Shown here: piece after piece, positions 1 to 12,300 of the stretch | Numbering within the stretch: the first letter of the stretch is position 1 | Layout of the letters: the number at the start of each line of letters is the position of its first letter | Assembly (NCBI GenBank): GCA_040954595.2 | Contig: CM082592.2 | Coordinates: 6,014,001 to 6,078,000, forward strand | Length of the DNA: 64,000 bases | From: Balanoglossus misakiensis | Taxonomy: Eukaryota; Hemichordata | Direction of reading: 5' to 3' | Position numbers and translations under genes: made by a program | Notes under the pieces: generated by a model | Seen by the model: only the letters and a program-made list of their open reading frames with translations | The model's database searches: none | What the model was told of the DNA's origin: nothing

Positions 1-743
1 TCATGTCGAGTGGGAGTTACAATATCTGCACATTCAGAGAAGCCTGGAGCTATATGTACATTTTACACTCAGAGCGAAGGCTTGACTTGTCAGGCAATTT
101 GTATGCCCCGCTGGGCCTGGCCATGATTTCCAATTCACCCAAGTTCCCCTTTTTACAGTGTACACTGATAAGATTGAATGTGCTTAAATAAAATCCTGTG
201 CTATTAACCGTGAAATTCAAGCTATGAATACCAGTCACACAAGATTTTGAGTACCATAAAATAGAAATCGATCTTGGCAGTGCAGCGATTGTGATGAAAA
301 AGCAGGGTTTTTTTTTAGATGCACAGAATTTCAACGTGAAAAGGAGCAGTTAGCCAACTCACTGAGTGAAATGGGTTTTCTTTTTGTAGTGGAATATTCC
401 CACAGGTCTATTTAATGAATTGGTGTTATAGAACGATATGGATGCCTTTCATCAATATCATGTGAATGAAACATAACCACAACAAAACTGTAACCACACA
501 TCACCATACTGCACAACTGAAGAAAAAAATGTGTAATTGAATTTAAAACGTCAACACCTTCATGCAGTAATTTGTTTTACACAGGGGTACCGTACATTAA
601 ACGCTGTATAAAATCAAATTACTGTTCAACCACAAGCAGGCAGTGTTGATAATTTGATTGTATACTGGCAGTATCATTTAACATTGACCACAGCTATCTC
701 TTTCAGTGTACATCTCAACTACTTCGTTCTGCCTTGTCTACAG

Positions 744-3700
744 GTTAGCACGGAAGAGTTGGGCGAATTCCTGATGTGGTGTCGGTCTACCAAAGAACTC
801 TTAGGCATTGTACAGTACTATAATGTAAGTGAATAACGAATGGCCACCTGACCAATTCTAAGGCAGGGAGGCGATATTTGACGATTCTGTTAAAATAGGC
901 AATTAATAATAATGTTGTGACATAAAGCGTCTTTATACTGCAAACTGAGACCCAAGGATGGAACATTCAGTTCATATTGAACACCTATTGCCTGGCCATG
1001 AGGGCCATAGCGGCCGTTTATTACACCCGAGGGGCTGTGAGTTACCAGAATCATATGCTATTTCCCGAGGCCGCAGGCCGAGGGAAATAGCATATGATTC
1101 TGGTAACTCACAGTCACGAGGGGGGTAGTAAACGGCTGCTATGGCCCGAATATAGGCCAGGCTATAGGTGTTTTATAATAAACCTCATGCTAACAGCTGG
1201 GAAAATCTTGCAATTTTCTCTTGAGGCTGGCAGACGACATCTTCAGCGGTGGCCATTGTGTCAGACGACGCGACGCTGATTGACGTGACCACGTTGGTCA
1301 CGTGACCGGTTTATATTTTTTCTGCTATTTCCCTACCGGTTCATAGTCGATTCTATTTTCCTATCACGTGACGGATTCTGGCGAATCACGGCACAGTATC
1401 AGCATGAGGTATATTATAAATGCACATGGCAAATGATGTTATGCGTACATGCACCCACGTCAAAACACTTCGGCGCAAACACCCCATGAAATCTTGCATC
1501 TTGGAGAAGACCTGAAAACACCCAATATTTCTCAGAATAGATTAACAAAAATACAAGTATCACCATCAAACAGGTCAATTTTCCATCGACATCGCTTTTT
1601 TAAACGCACGCGTATCGAAGACAGCACAGTTGGTTCCAATTACTGTTTCTTAGGAAAGGCGCTGTCAGCCTCGGGGCTTGACTGCAAGTAGCTGCAGGAC
1701 GTAATGCACACACCTCAGCACAAGACACCGGCTCTAACCTGTGATTTGATAGCGCAGGAATTGATGAGTGCAGCTGAACAGGCTCCACTTGGAGTTTTTG
1801 TTCACTAGAAAACAACTCTCAAGTCAGTGGGAAGTCGCCCATTAGAGAGTTGCACAGGAACTCGACAGACCTTTCGGAAAAAGGTCACGCAACAAGAACC
1901 CTAATGGAAGTGGTGGTATTGCCCTACACACAGATAACTGAAACAACGATATCTCTTCGTTCTGATGGTACACGTCTCGGTTTAATGAGGCCGATGGATT
2001 AGGGAAAATATATGGCTCGCTTCGCTATGATTAATTTTCCCAATCTGATCGGTAAAAACAAAAAAAGTAAGAATATATGATTCAATTAAAATAAGGTCGC
2101 CCCATGTCATTGCATTACACATTAAACATTTCAATTAATAGTCAGTGCTTTCTGAAGACCGGGCTCTTCTTTCTCAAATGCAAATACTTCAATTTGAACC
2201 CGCTGACCTCAATTATTGTGAACCAGATCTTTTTTATAAAAAATTTAATTCCAGGGAAGATTTCATGCATTGATGATTAAGACTATAAGAGAGTATGTGT
2301 GTGTGCACATCAGATTGGATTGAAACATGTTTCTTTGTATCAGAGTTGTAATACAGCACAATCAATTGAGGATGTTGCGGCCCACAGATTTCTTGCATGT
2401 TTTAAAATTACTCTCGCTTTACACATACATGTCACCATTCCTGTATCCCAATATCTTTACATATTGAAATTCAGGGGATGCATTACATATGAAAGAGGAT
2501 ACACACACACACAGCTTATCTTCAAGCATGAAAAGATGAGAATGAGCATAACTACGAAAATATGCGATTACTGAGGCTGTAAAAAGATGCAGCCACAAGG
2601 CTTGGAATATCCACATAAATAACGACAAGTTCATTCAGCACACCAAGACATTTACATGTTTGCTGAGGTAATGAAACAAGGCTTGGTATGATAAATCACA
2701 ATCTCCTCTTGACAGCTTGATTCATGGAAGCAGGTATCCGTGAATCGTGCTGGGAATGGAGAATCTTGACACATTTTATTGGTTCTCATGTGTCTGCTGA
2801 CATTACACCCAGCCGCACACAACATTCTGATGGGTGCGTTGCATATGTCGAGAATACTACACAGCAAAAGGAAAAGCTGAAACAAATCACAAGCTGTGGG
2901 CGAGAAAATCGCTGACTCTGAATAATACAAATAATGAAATATGTACAAAATTTCAGACAAAATTGGGTAATTATTCAAAATCTAGCATGGCCAAATTATT
3001 AACACACAAAAACCATTCAAGGGTTTAATAGGAAGATCACTTAGATATCAAAACACTTACAACGACTGCACAATCACAGGTGAATTGCTAGGAGGTTCAC
3101 TCTGGTCAGAAATCAAGGCTTTACCTGATATGTCTACTTCTACAGAAGATTATCATCACAGCTAGAGTAGCAGTGAGATGAGAATGCACTTTATATAGAG
3201 TGATGCTGAAAGACTTTTTATCTGTTCTGCCTGATATCGTTTTTTTTCCCTTTCTTTTGTCATTCACACCATGGCCTAAAGCATCTTTGTTTTGTTATTC
3301 ACATAATTAACTGTGGCATGCGAGTTATATTTATCCCAACGTCCACCAGAAAACAATACAGGAAAACCCTCATGGCATTGTGGCTGATTTGCAAGGCTTC
3401 TGTTGCACAACCTTATCTACATACATGTTACACCATGAAACAGTAACTGCAGAGAGCGAGTCAGGATTGCCTCCCATATCATGTATATTGATACATGTTT
3501 TGCAGGTACACATGCAAGTGTCACCAATCCATTCAGCAAGGCCTACACAACTGTGAAAACAGTGACAAACTCAGAATATTTGAGCATTATGTCTTCTTAC
3601 ACATCTTTCTGCTCAAATCAACTTCATTCACCTGTAATGCATTCTGCTGTCTGCCATGAGGTGTTCCTCTGACACAAAAAACACCTAACTTCCAATCATA

Positions 3701-4790
3701 GGCATCACCCTACCTACTACATGTAGGATGGCAACACTCTATGGCCCATTATTTTAATTCAATCTGATGTTGACTCATCCTAAACTCATATCATCCAGAC
3801 ATCTTCTCTTTCGTGTGCACATCTTCTGAATTCTACTCGAGACAACCTGTCCGACATGCACTGTAGCACTTCGTGACCAAACTCTCCCCTTTTCTATCCA
3901 ATGCATGCACAAGTAAGTGTGTGTGTTCAACAAAGCGTGTCACTTGAGATGTTGAAAGTTGCCTTGAAGAGTGAGTAAATATCTCTTCTCGGACAAAACC
4001 GGCGAGAAGAAGTTTACATTAGGATGCTGACTTCTTCACGGCCGACTGAGTAGGCTTTGGCAACTGTTCAAGTTATGTCACACTCTTTGTAGAAGAAAAA
4101 TGCATTGATCACAACGTAACCTGGCTTTTGACCACGCTAAAATGGTTCCCTGTATTCATTTTCATACATGGATTCAAACATGTACCTTACTGACACTCGC
4201 CATATTTCTAGTTGTACATTACATATTTTTACTGATTTAGCTTATTTACAAAACACTTCATAACAGTTTTTGATCTCTGTTATGTTATACTAGATTTATC
4301 TATGTACATGATTCAAGAGTGCATGTTAGCAGCAAGTGACAATTCATTTCACTGATGTACATACATGCCATTCTGAGTAAAATACTAGGTGAACCTAGCC
4401 TAGTCTCCATACCAAGTGTGTATGGAGACCAGGCTAAGGTGAACCCATCACAAGGGATGTACATGTAGCTGGGTTCATCACAAAAACAATTTATGATCAT
4501 ACAGAGTGCATATTTTGTACATCAGCCAGGGGTTTTGGGTTACTCAAGTTACACGCACGGATCAATCATTACAGATGGGAATTTTGCGAACATTATGGTG
4601 TAGGTTTCATCTGTGATCAAAACAACACTACAATTTTTACTGTTTTTTTTTCCCCTGCCAGGAACGGATGAGTTGTCTGGCAGATGCAAAATCTAGGGTC
4701 CTGACAGTTGGTGAGAACACCACGGCAGAAATCTCAATACCTGATCTTGCTGGCTATAAGCAATGGACTTGGCAGACAATCACACTATGA
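744..4790 (+). CDS. Last two coding exons of an unrecognised gene (partial; start lies left of the window)
   Basis: Two exons read in the same phase. The first, 744-824, follows a pyrimidine-rich acceptor ending ctacag and stops at a consensus gtaagt donor; it encodes 27 residues beginning VSTEELGEFLMWCRSTKELL. The second, 4662-4790, follows a long T/C tract ending tgccag and encodes 42 residues beginning ERMSCLADAKSR, then TGA. Both boundaries are phase 0, so the frame is continuous across a 3.8-kb intron. The first peptide resembles the tail of an EF-hand of the neuronal-calcium-sensor kind (S/T-x-E-E-x-x-x-F, then leucines), but that is a weak guess and no family was recognised. Reading past the donor at 825 gives a stop after three codons, so 744-824 could instead be a terminal exon. 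A possible poly(A) signal is the AATAAA near 5684. The gene lies on the opposite strand within what must be a long first intron of the neighbouring palmitoyltransferase gene. Confidence 0.5.
980..1174. repeat. Foldback (long inverted-repeat) element
   Basis: The two halves of this segment are reverse complements of each other. The inner arms, 1035-1066 and 1082-1113, match perfectly over 32 bp around a 15-nt loop. The outer arms, from about 980 and to about 1174, match with small differences and begin with the shared stretch cacctat. A further 18-bp inverted pair (17 of 18 matching), 1174-1191 against 1401-1418, may mark a wider element of about 440 bp. No open reading frame or clear target duplication was seen. 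It is most like a miniature foldback transposon lying in the intron of the first partial gene. Confidence 0.8.
4387..4445. repeat. 41-bp hairpin flanked by 9-bp direct repeats
   Basis: Arms 4396-4412 and 4420-4436 pair at 16 of 17 positions around a 7-nt loop. The hairpin is bordered exactly by the direct repeat AGGTGAACC at 4387-4395 and 4437-4445. This is the layout of a very small inverted-repeat insertion with a 9-bp target duplication. It lies in the last intron of the partial plus-strand gene. Confidence 0.75.
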
Positions 4791-7700
4791 AACAGTGGCT
4801 TTATTTCCTGTATGTACATGTATGTGACCGCAGTTGCAATTATGCATTGTAAATACTCTAATGGAAAAAGCTTACCAGATAGATTACTAAATATATCGTG
4901 CATATCCCTGTGCAAACATCATGTAAAGACAGCTTGTCATGAAACTTGTGCTGTTTTAGCTTTTTATAGGCTCATGCCTGGGGCAGCTTTCTGCCCATCT
5001 GCCCATTTCTGGAACAGCGGTTGGTGTCAATGCAGGAGTACTCTACATTAGCAAACTGAAATTGCTTGGTTAGCAACAGTATAGTCTCAGACAGACAGGA
5101 GAGAATGCCAACAGAATTAACAAAGTATGAAAATATGAAAAATTTATGCCCAGGGACGCAATACTGTATGTACAATACAGCCATTTAGCAATGTACATTT
5201 TCTGTACAAATGAACCAGTTTTACAATTTTTCTCTGGAACTAGAATGTAAAAGAATGCCTGTTGCGGTTGATTACATGTGCGTGTTTTGTAAGTACTACC
5301 GGTAGTATACAACGCTACCTCACACACAAACTCTGTCCTTTGAAAATGCGTCATGGACTTCCAACATTCCCAGAGAACAACTGACCCGTGGAAACACTGC
5401 TACCTGCATGACAATTGTTTAGATTGCACTACAATGCATGGAATGTCTCTCAGTTCATCGAACCAACTGTGTTAAAAAGGCATTGTTTGACTTCATTTTA
5501 AAAGAGAGAGTAAATTTTTGGTTATTTTTTGTTTCATGTACAAAAGAGTTGTCTTAATGCGATGTGAATTTTGATATGTTGCACAGCATATTAGCTTGAC
5601 AGGGTCACTGAAGCGAAAGTACAATATTAATATTTGATTTGTTTGGGTGTTGAAAAATTGAACTATTTCAAGCTGGTTAGGAGGCCCAATAAATAACTGC
5701 AGGATTCATGGATATCTCTTAAATGTCAATTCTATATAAATATTCATTTGATATTTCTCATGGATTGAAATTAAATTAATGGAAACGTCTTTGAGAGGTG
5801 CATGAAGTTTTAAAACTCCTACAGTGATTGACAGCTGACCATATGACTTTTACCAATAAAATAATAAAAAGTTTTTGAGAAAATTTTTGATATTTTGGTA
5901 TCATGTCGTGTGAGATATCATTTTTTGTTGCTCTGCAGATATAGGCTGAAATGTTTGTTGGTTTTAAACATATAACATGTATTGTGACATTTCTTATCAA
6001 TTATTTCCTTGCCATTTATTTGTGGTGAATACCTGAAATGGTGGATTTTACAAAGGGGGGAAGCAATCAATGTTTAATATGTCATATCAATTTTTATCAC
6101 GTGTAATTGTCCTCAGATGTAAAGGCTCATCCCTGACCAACCACAACACAAATTTCTCCCCTACATATAGTGTGCGCCTGCTTGTATCCAATTATTCTTA
6201 CAAACGGTCACACCACCAATAGGCAACTTCACCTGGCATTTGCAGTTGCCATGGCATTTTAATTGCCAATGTGTGTGTAATGAAGACAACGACTGGGGGA
6301 TGTGCAGCCCTGCAATCGTTGGTGAATTTGCATAAAACCCAGACAATAGTACTGAACATCATTTCATGTTTAGCATCCATGCATTTATAGCATCGAGCAT
6401 CTACTGAATTTAATGCCACGGATGACATCAGTGAGATTCAATTCACGATGTGGAAATCACTCATTGCTGTGGAATAAATCTGATCTACACCGAGGCTTAA
6501 ATTCAATATAAGCAATTCATCACAGGCTTTCAGTCAGTCTAGCGTATTTGATGGACTCTGATCATCACCAGAATGTTAGGCAAATACGTGGAGTGGTGCA
6601 TTTATGAGCAAGTACTTGATGAAGCAGATGTACATTACGGAGGAAAGATTATTCACGACATCAATGGTGAAGATTCTGACAAAGCAATCTCTCGATAATA
6701 CTTGCTGAACGTCTGAAGTGAGAGAAAATTTGTATCGACACTGCATGAATGCAGACATCGAGTATTGCTTGCTACATTACAATGATTACTGAATATGCTT
6801 AAATGTTCAGCGTTATCCCCAACAATCCCACACCGAATCGATTCCATTGCACATAAAAAAAGCAAGTATGTATATTTCCACAAGGAAAATATGTCAGACT
6901 TATTATTTATACCTAACTGAGAATTGTCATTTGTTTGATAAGCAAAACAAGTCATAAGGTTTCTGAGCAAAAATTCCAACATCCATATCTCTCTTCTTTA
7001 TTTTCAAAAAGTGTTATCTGTGCATGCAACTGAAAAACACACACTGACTCATCATGAAATGCTATCTTGCTCTACCAGGAGGAGAAAATGAAATAAACAG
7101 GAAGAGCACTCTGAGGGTTCAGTCCAGGCAATGGCTTCTTTCCGGTTGTGGAATTTCATTATTTTCATCTTGATATCAAGGTCAATCAAACTAAAAGTCA
7201 ACCAGAGCTAGATTTTTATCTCAGTAAAGTACTGATGGCAAGTGAGCAAATGGCTTGTGACGAGAAAAGCCAGCAGATTAAATGCACTGATAAGTCAGAA
7301 ACAAAACCTGATGTCATAATCACCGTGTGTATGTATGACTTCAGTTTTTATTACTCTCTCCAATCATGTGCATACAAATCGGGTTTTTTTGAAAAGTTAA
7401 AATCTGATTGATGTGCAATCACGGTAATGTTCTACTTCTACTCTGTCATAAAAATTTCATCGGTAGAAAGATGTTGCCTATTCAAGCATTACAGCAAGAA
7501 TTGCTTGTGAGGAGTTTGCAAATAACCTTCGCTGACATTTTGAACTGCATTCACAATGTATGTGGGAAGAAAGTACAGTAGTTGTGAAGACAAAACATTC
7601 CAATTATCATATCAATACAAAAACATTTGCTGATTAATTTCAGTGATTTTGTTGCGTAAGGTGAAGGACACAAAATTGTCAATTATTAATATAATACATT

Positions 7701-8714
7701 ACTGTGTTATAGATTTCAATAACACAATGTAAAACAGAGCCGTAACTCCACATTTAAATGTCAACACTTTATCAGTGAGTAAGTTCCTCAATACATTCCA
7801 TGTTACATGTTAGGGCAAGTAACATGTTTACTATATCGACACAAGTATGTCATTAGGTCACATAGCTTGACTTCGTATGATATCACCAATGACACATTGT
7901 TACCTAGTCCATACCCAGCTTAGCATGCTTAGTGTATCATGGATCGCGTCAATCTGGAGTTAATGGAGTTGTTTATCCCCAAGACTAAACACACAAATCT
8001 CTAAAGTTTCGTTTACAAGTGGAGATTTATTAGAATGTGAAACAAATTACTATAAGACGGAAAGTCCATTATTCTTATAAAATTTATCACTGCCTGTGAA
8101 CTGACTAGAAAGTAGAATTACTGATGATGATGATGATGAATTGATGATGATGATGATGATGATGTAATGTAACTTTCACAATGTGCCTTGTCAACAAAGG
8201 TGGGGGTGTATACAATTTCTTTTGTTTACAAGTTTCATACGATCTGTCAAACTCAAAGCACAGTAATAAGCCCTTCCCATCATGACTGTACCACATTATG
8301 CGTGTGCTCTGCATCTTATATGGTACACTGTAGTTATCAGCCTATCAAGCAGCACAGTTATCTTTACACAATACTATAAAATCACATAAGAGCTTGTCCC
8401 ACAAGAAATTTATGTCGACCTCCTAGACACAGCCTGTGTTTGTAGGTTTCACAATGCAATATGTATTATTGTGATGGGGCTTACAATATACGTGACACTA
8501 ATGAAAATAAAAACATTTCTCCACGTCAAGTTTGTCCTTACAGCAATTATAGATTTCACACAAGACCACACACTTAAACCTGCAACAAGGTGCAGTCCAC
8601 AACGCTGAAATGGGTGCTAGAATACTCCCATCATAGGGATAGCGTTTCATCATGTAACGTTGCAGTACGGGTCATGTACAGAGATTTACTAATAGGCCAA
8701 TGATTTGTACTCAC
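4791..8714. other. Gene-free stretch, probably ZDHHC5/8-like intron 1
   Basis: No convincing exon was found on either strand. The open frames present are short, AT-rich and lack splice or family support. DHHC-coding sequence was looked for on the minus strand and not seen. AATAAA signals near 5684 and 5856 could end the partial plus-strand gene. By position the stretch belongs to the first intron of the palmitoyltransferase gene that starts at 8818. Confidence 0.5.
8122..8164. repeat. (GAT)n microsatellite
   Basis: Two blocks of the trinucleotide GAT (ATC on the other strand) are separated by a short gaatt interruption. It lies in non-coding DNA; the His/Ile-rich minus-strand open frame across it is a repeat artefact. 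Confidence 0.9.
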
Positions 8715-8818
8715 GGAAAGACGAAGAACAACGTCGTACACCCGAGGAGAAGCGAATACGCGAAGGTCACTGGAATGTACTTTGATGACGGTTTACACTT
8801 CTTCTTGCAGCACGCCAT
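8715..8818 (-). CDS. First coding exon of a ZDHHC5/8-type palmitoyltransferase (partial)
   Basis: The minus strand encodes 34 complete codons beginning MACCKKKCKPSSKYIPVTFA and ending ...TTLFFVF, then stops in phase 2 at a consensus gtgagt donor. The K-P-x-x-K-Y-I/V-P-V stretch followed by the first membrane helix ending TTLFF is the hallmark N-terminus of ZDHHC5 and ZDHHC8, plasma-membrane S-acyltransferases that attach palmitate to cytosolic cysteines of substrate proteins. The DHHC catalytic domain and the long tail must lie beyond the left edge, because no matching exon was found in 1-8714. The exon is too short for a 60-residue open-frame cutoff. It is head-to-head with the TLDc gene, start codon to start codon 500 bp. 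The human ZDHHC8 gene is in 22q11.2, as are SLC25A1 and PRODH, also found in this window. Confidence 0.8.
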
Positions 8819-9317
8819 GATCGCAGTAAAATCATAAAATTATCAGGATATACACTTAAAATATTGTCGTCTTCGTTGGCCCTTCCTTTTGGAAATTGCC
8901 CTGTGCCTGACAACACCTAACAATATCCCGCCGCCAAATAAAATAAATCTAGGTGTTCCTATCGGCAGCATTAATAACAACGTCGAACTTAGGAGACTAA
9001 AGTAAGGTTATAGGGAAGTTTTGTGAAAATTCAATCGACAGAAGTACACAAAAACTACAAGTTCTCAATATTATTGGGGTTGATGCGTATGAATTATTAG
9101 GTCGATATGTCGTGAGTCGCCAAACTCGGAAAGGACACTGGGTAATATTAAAAATGGCCGCCGACATATCGGAAAACAGACAGTGATACCGGTGCAGCGG
9201 AGGAGTCTGTGATTACGAAGAGTTTCTTCGGTGATTCCAAATCCTGTTAAAGCCAACACTTATCGACTGCGGTGAAAATCGACCCGGTTTAAGTCTGTGA
9301 TCGCTGTCAATCGCAAA
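8819..9317. promoter_or_regulatory. Putative bidirectional promoter: ZDHHC5/8-like / TLDc gene
   Basis: Only 499 bp separate the two divergent start codons. The right part is richer in CpG than the surrounding introns and contains a short AAATGGCCGCC stretch near 9152. No TATA box was recognised at a fitting distance. Shared promoter function is inferred from spacing and orientation alone. Confidence 0.5.
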
Positions 9318-12300
9318 ATGGGACAATCAAACAGCCAGGGGCCCAGGATACGTCGTCACTCTTCGGCGAGACACCGGTCGCTGGACGAAGCTCCCCCACA
9401 GCTGGTCAATCTCATGCAGGTACATTGTGATGATTATTGTGATAACCCACGAATGTTAACTTACTAGTGATGAGAAGAAATCAAGATATTCACTCGACGA
9501 TAATAATACGATACCAAAGTGGTATTGGTAGAATATTGTAATTTGTGAAGTTCGTTACCCTGTGTTTACTTTATGTGTCATCATCCCACAATTTGTACGT
9601 GTGATGTTGTTTACATGTTTACATGTTGTTTACAAATTGCTTGGTATTGTCCCTTGATAGCTATTGTACTGCAGCTATGTCCATTGACCGACCAGAGTCA
9701 CCCATGGACCAACGTCCATGATTTTAACAGATCTTGCCAGTTCTCCGCTCTTTGTAACTCTCAGCATCCCACTTGTCTGATGTCGTCACGTATTAATTTT
9801 GAGCACTGCAATCTCAAAATAACCTTTGACACACTGACAAGTGCGTTCGGTTGCTGACCTGAATACATTGTTCATAACTGTAGAATATATTCTGGTGATG
9901 ACATCATGATAGAGCTAATGATGGTTGTACAAAAAATGTACTACAAAGCATAGCAGCTTGTTGAAAATTTTCAGTTTTAAACATTTGTCTGGGTAATTTT
10001 TTAAAAGAATAACTGCAAATTTCAAATAAATTATTTTGTACCTCCTTGATGATTCTAATTAGCCTCCTATTGTTTACTCTACAGAGAAGGTTATCTGGTT
10101 CGATGGAGAGTTCAAGCATTGATAAGGAAGCTTTCCAGGTGAGCCCCGAAACAAGTTGTTGCATTATCGTCGTGTGAAGTCAAACAACATAATTTGTTTT
10201 AAAGAATCAAGCAGTTGGGTGAATTGTAGATCCCAGAATGACTTCATTGAGATTTTGACTAACTTGTTGTCAGATGTCATTTTTTTTCTTTTTTTTCGAA
10301 TTTCAGCAATATTTTTCCAACCCAGCAGAAGGGTTCGGACAGCTTTTGTATGAACACGTGAACAGACAGAATCATTCTAAGGATCCCGATGCGGTAGATG
10401 GCGGCGACGGTGACACCATTCCCGTTAAAAGAGAGGACTTCATCACGGCAGCCAAGAATCTGCTCACCCTCAGCAGTAGTAAATCGGATCAAATCAAATT
10501 CTACTGCAGAATATATTCTAGAGGCGAAGACAAACTGGGTGAAGAAGGTGGGGCTTTATTGCTTTAATCTCCAATTGAGTACATTTCAATATGTACAGTG
10601 CAGCTTAGGAATAGCTTTCCAATTTGCTAACAACTTGTTGACGCAGTGTTTTTAATGGGTCAGCATTTGTTAACCTGAGCGTTAACCTGCGTTAACTTGT
10701 GCGTTAACTTGTGTGTTGCAACAGTGTTACAAAGGTGTGAAACAGCTCACCCACTTGGCATTGTTTGCAGTTAGCGCCTAACGCACATTATTTAACTGAC
10801 GCCACCCACGCACCCTATTAATTGACACATTGTTTCAATGCTTTTGTTAGGTCAACACAGCACATAAACTTATACATTGTTTCTATCAAAGGTTCATTAC
10901 AATGGTGACTCCCTGTGTGAAATCAGTGACACCAAGAATTCTAGTTGCATGAGTAGTTTGTGGTGTTCTTTTTTCATGTACAGGTTAAAAATTCTCTTGT
11001 GACTTGTGGAATCACAACATGTCCTTCACTAGGGCAAAATGAGTGAATGGCCATGCAGTCATGTACGTTTGTAAATACACACACACTCTCTGCCACACAC
11101 ATCACACACACACACAACTAACTGGCATGAAAAAGTAAAAACAGCCAACAAAGACAGTTGTTTTAAACAGTATTAAAGGATGTACGGTAATCAATCCTTC
11201 GATTCCACCAGGAAAAAATAATTATTCTTTACAAAAAGACGAAACAATGGGGTAAAAATGAGTCAAAGTGCCAGAACGACCCCTCCGACATTTATGCAAA
11301 TTAGGTTCAAATAGGCTTCATGGTGCGATTGAAAATCAACAACACATTTCGCCAACTTGTCCCATTTGTTGTTCCACATCAAATGAATGGAAGATCCGAG
11401 AAAATCCACACTTTTCCAGTTTTTGCAGAGTCATCCTATAAGTATAAGCGCTACTATGGTACCGCTTACAGCTTTGAAACCAGTGGGAATATACTACGTA
11501 GTAAAAGCATACCAGGATGTGGGTGGGAACACGCTTTGAGTTGGTCCCTTGGGACAAAGACGTTTTTAATTTATTCACGCACAGGGATGTATTTTTAGCC
11601 AGACAATGGCAAGACCTAGTTGCCTAGCAATTATCGCCATGAACTTTGCTACAAGTTTCACTATCACTTCCACTGGGCGTCTCAATTTTTTCAGCAGAGC
11701 CCCAGCTGCAGTAAGTTCCGACTACCTCAAGGTTTTGCCTGTAGGTTTTGGGGCACCACATTTTACTATTGACCATCAGCAACAAGGCACATTGACAGTT
11801 GACTAAGCAAGGTGCTAAACATCGCTCTTTTCAGAGGGGTAATTTTACACGCAAGCTCATTAGAAACTGCCACTTGTATCCCCTCAATTTTCAGCCACCC
11901 CCCTGTTACAAAATGACCCCTTTCCTTAATTAACTATTCACGCCTGATTTGAGGTCAGACAAGGGTCATTCATTCATGGCTGTTTGAGGGGGCTTACGCG
12001 TTTAGCAATAGGCGAAATTTTAGGGGTTGTAAAATAATTAATTATCAGAAAAATAGTGGGTGGACGAACTAAGAGTAATTGATCATTTTATGGGTCAATT
12101 TTTACATTCTTGACGCACCCTATTGTTTTGACACACCCCAGTTAAACGCAAGCCTATTAGGTGCTAATGGCCTACCATTAGAGCGTCAATAGGATGCTGA
12201 CCTGTGCGTTTAAAGGCGTTTAAACAGAGTTGACGCAGCGTTTAAACAGAGTTGACGCAGTGTTTAAATGGAGCTGACCCAGTGTTGGTGCAGTTGGAAA

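Noticed and set aside
7148-7411. 87-codon plus-strand open frame before the ZDHHC5/8-like exon
   Set aside because: No splice sites in phase and no recognisable motif.
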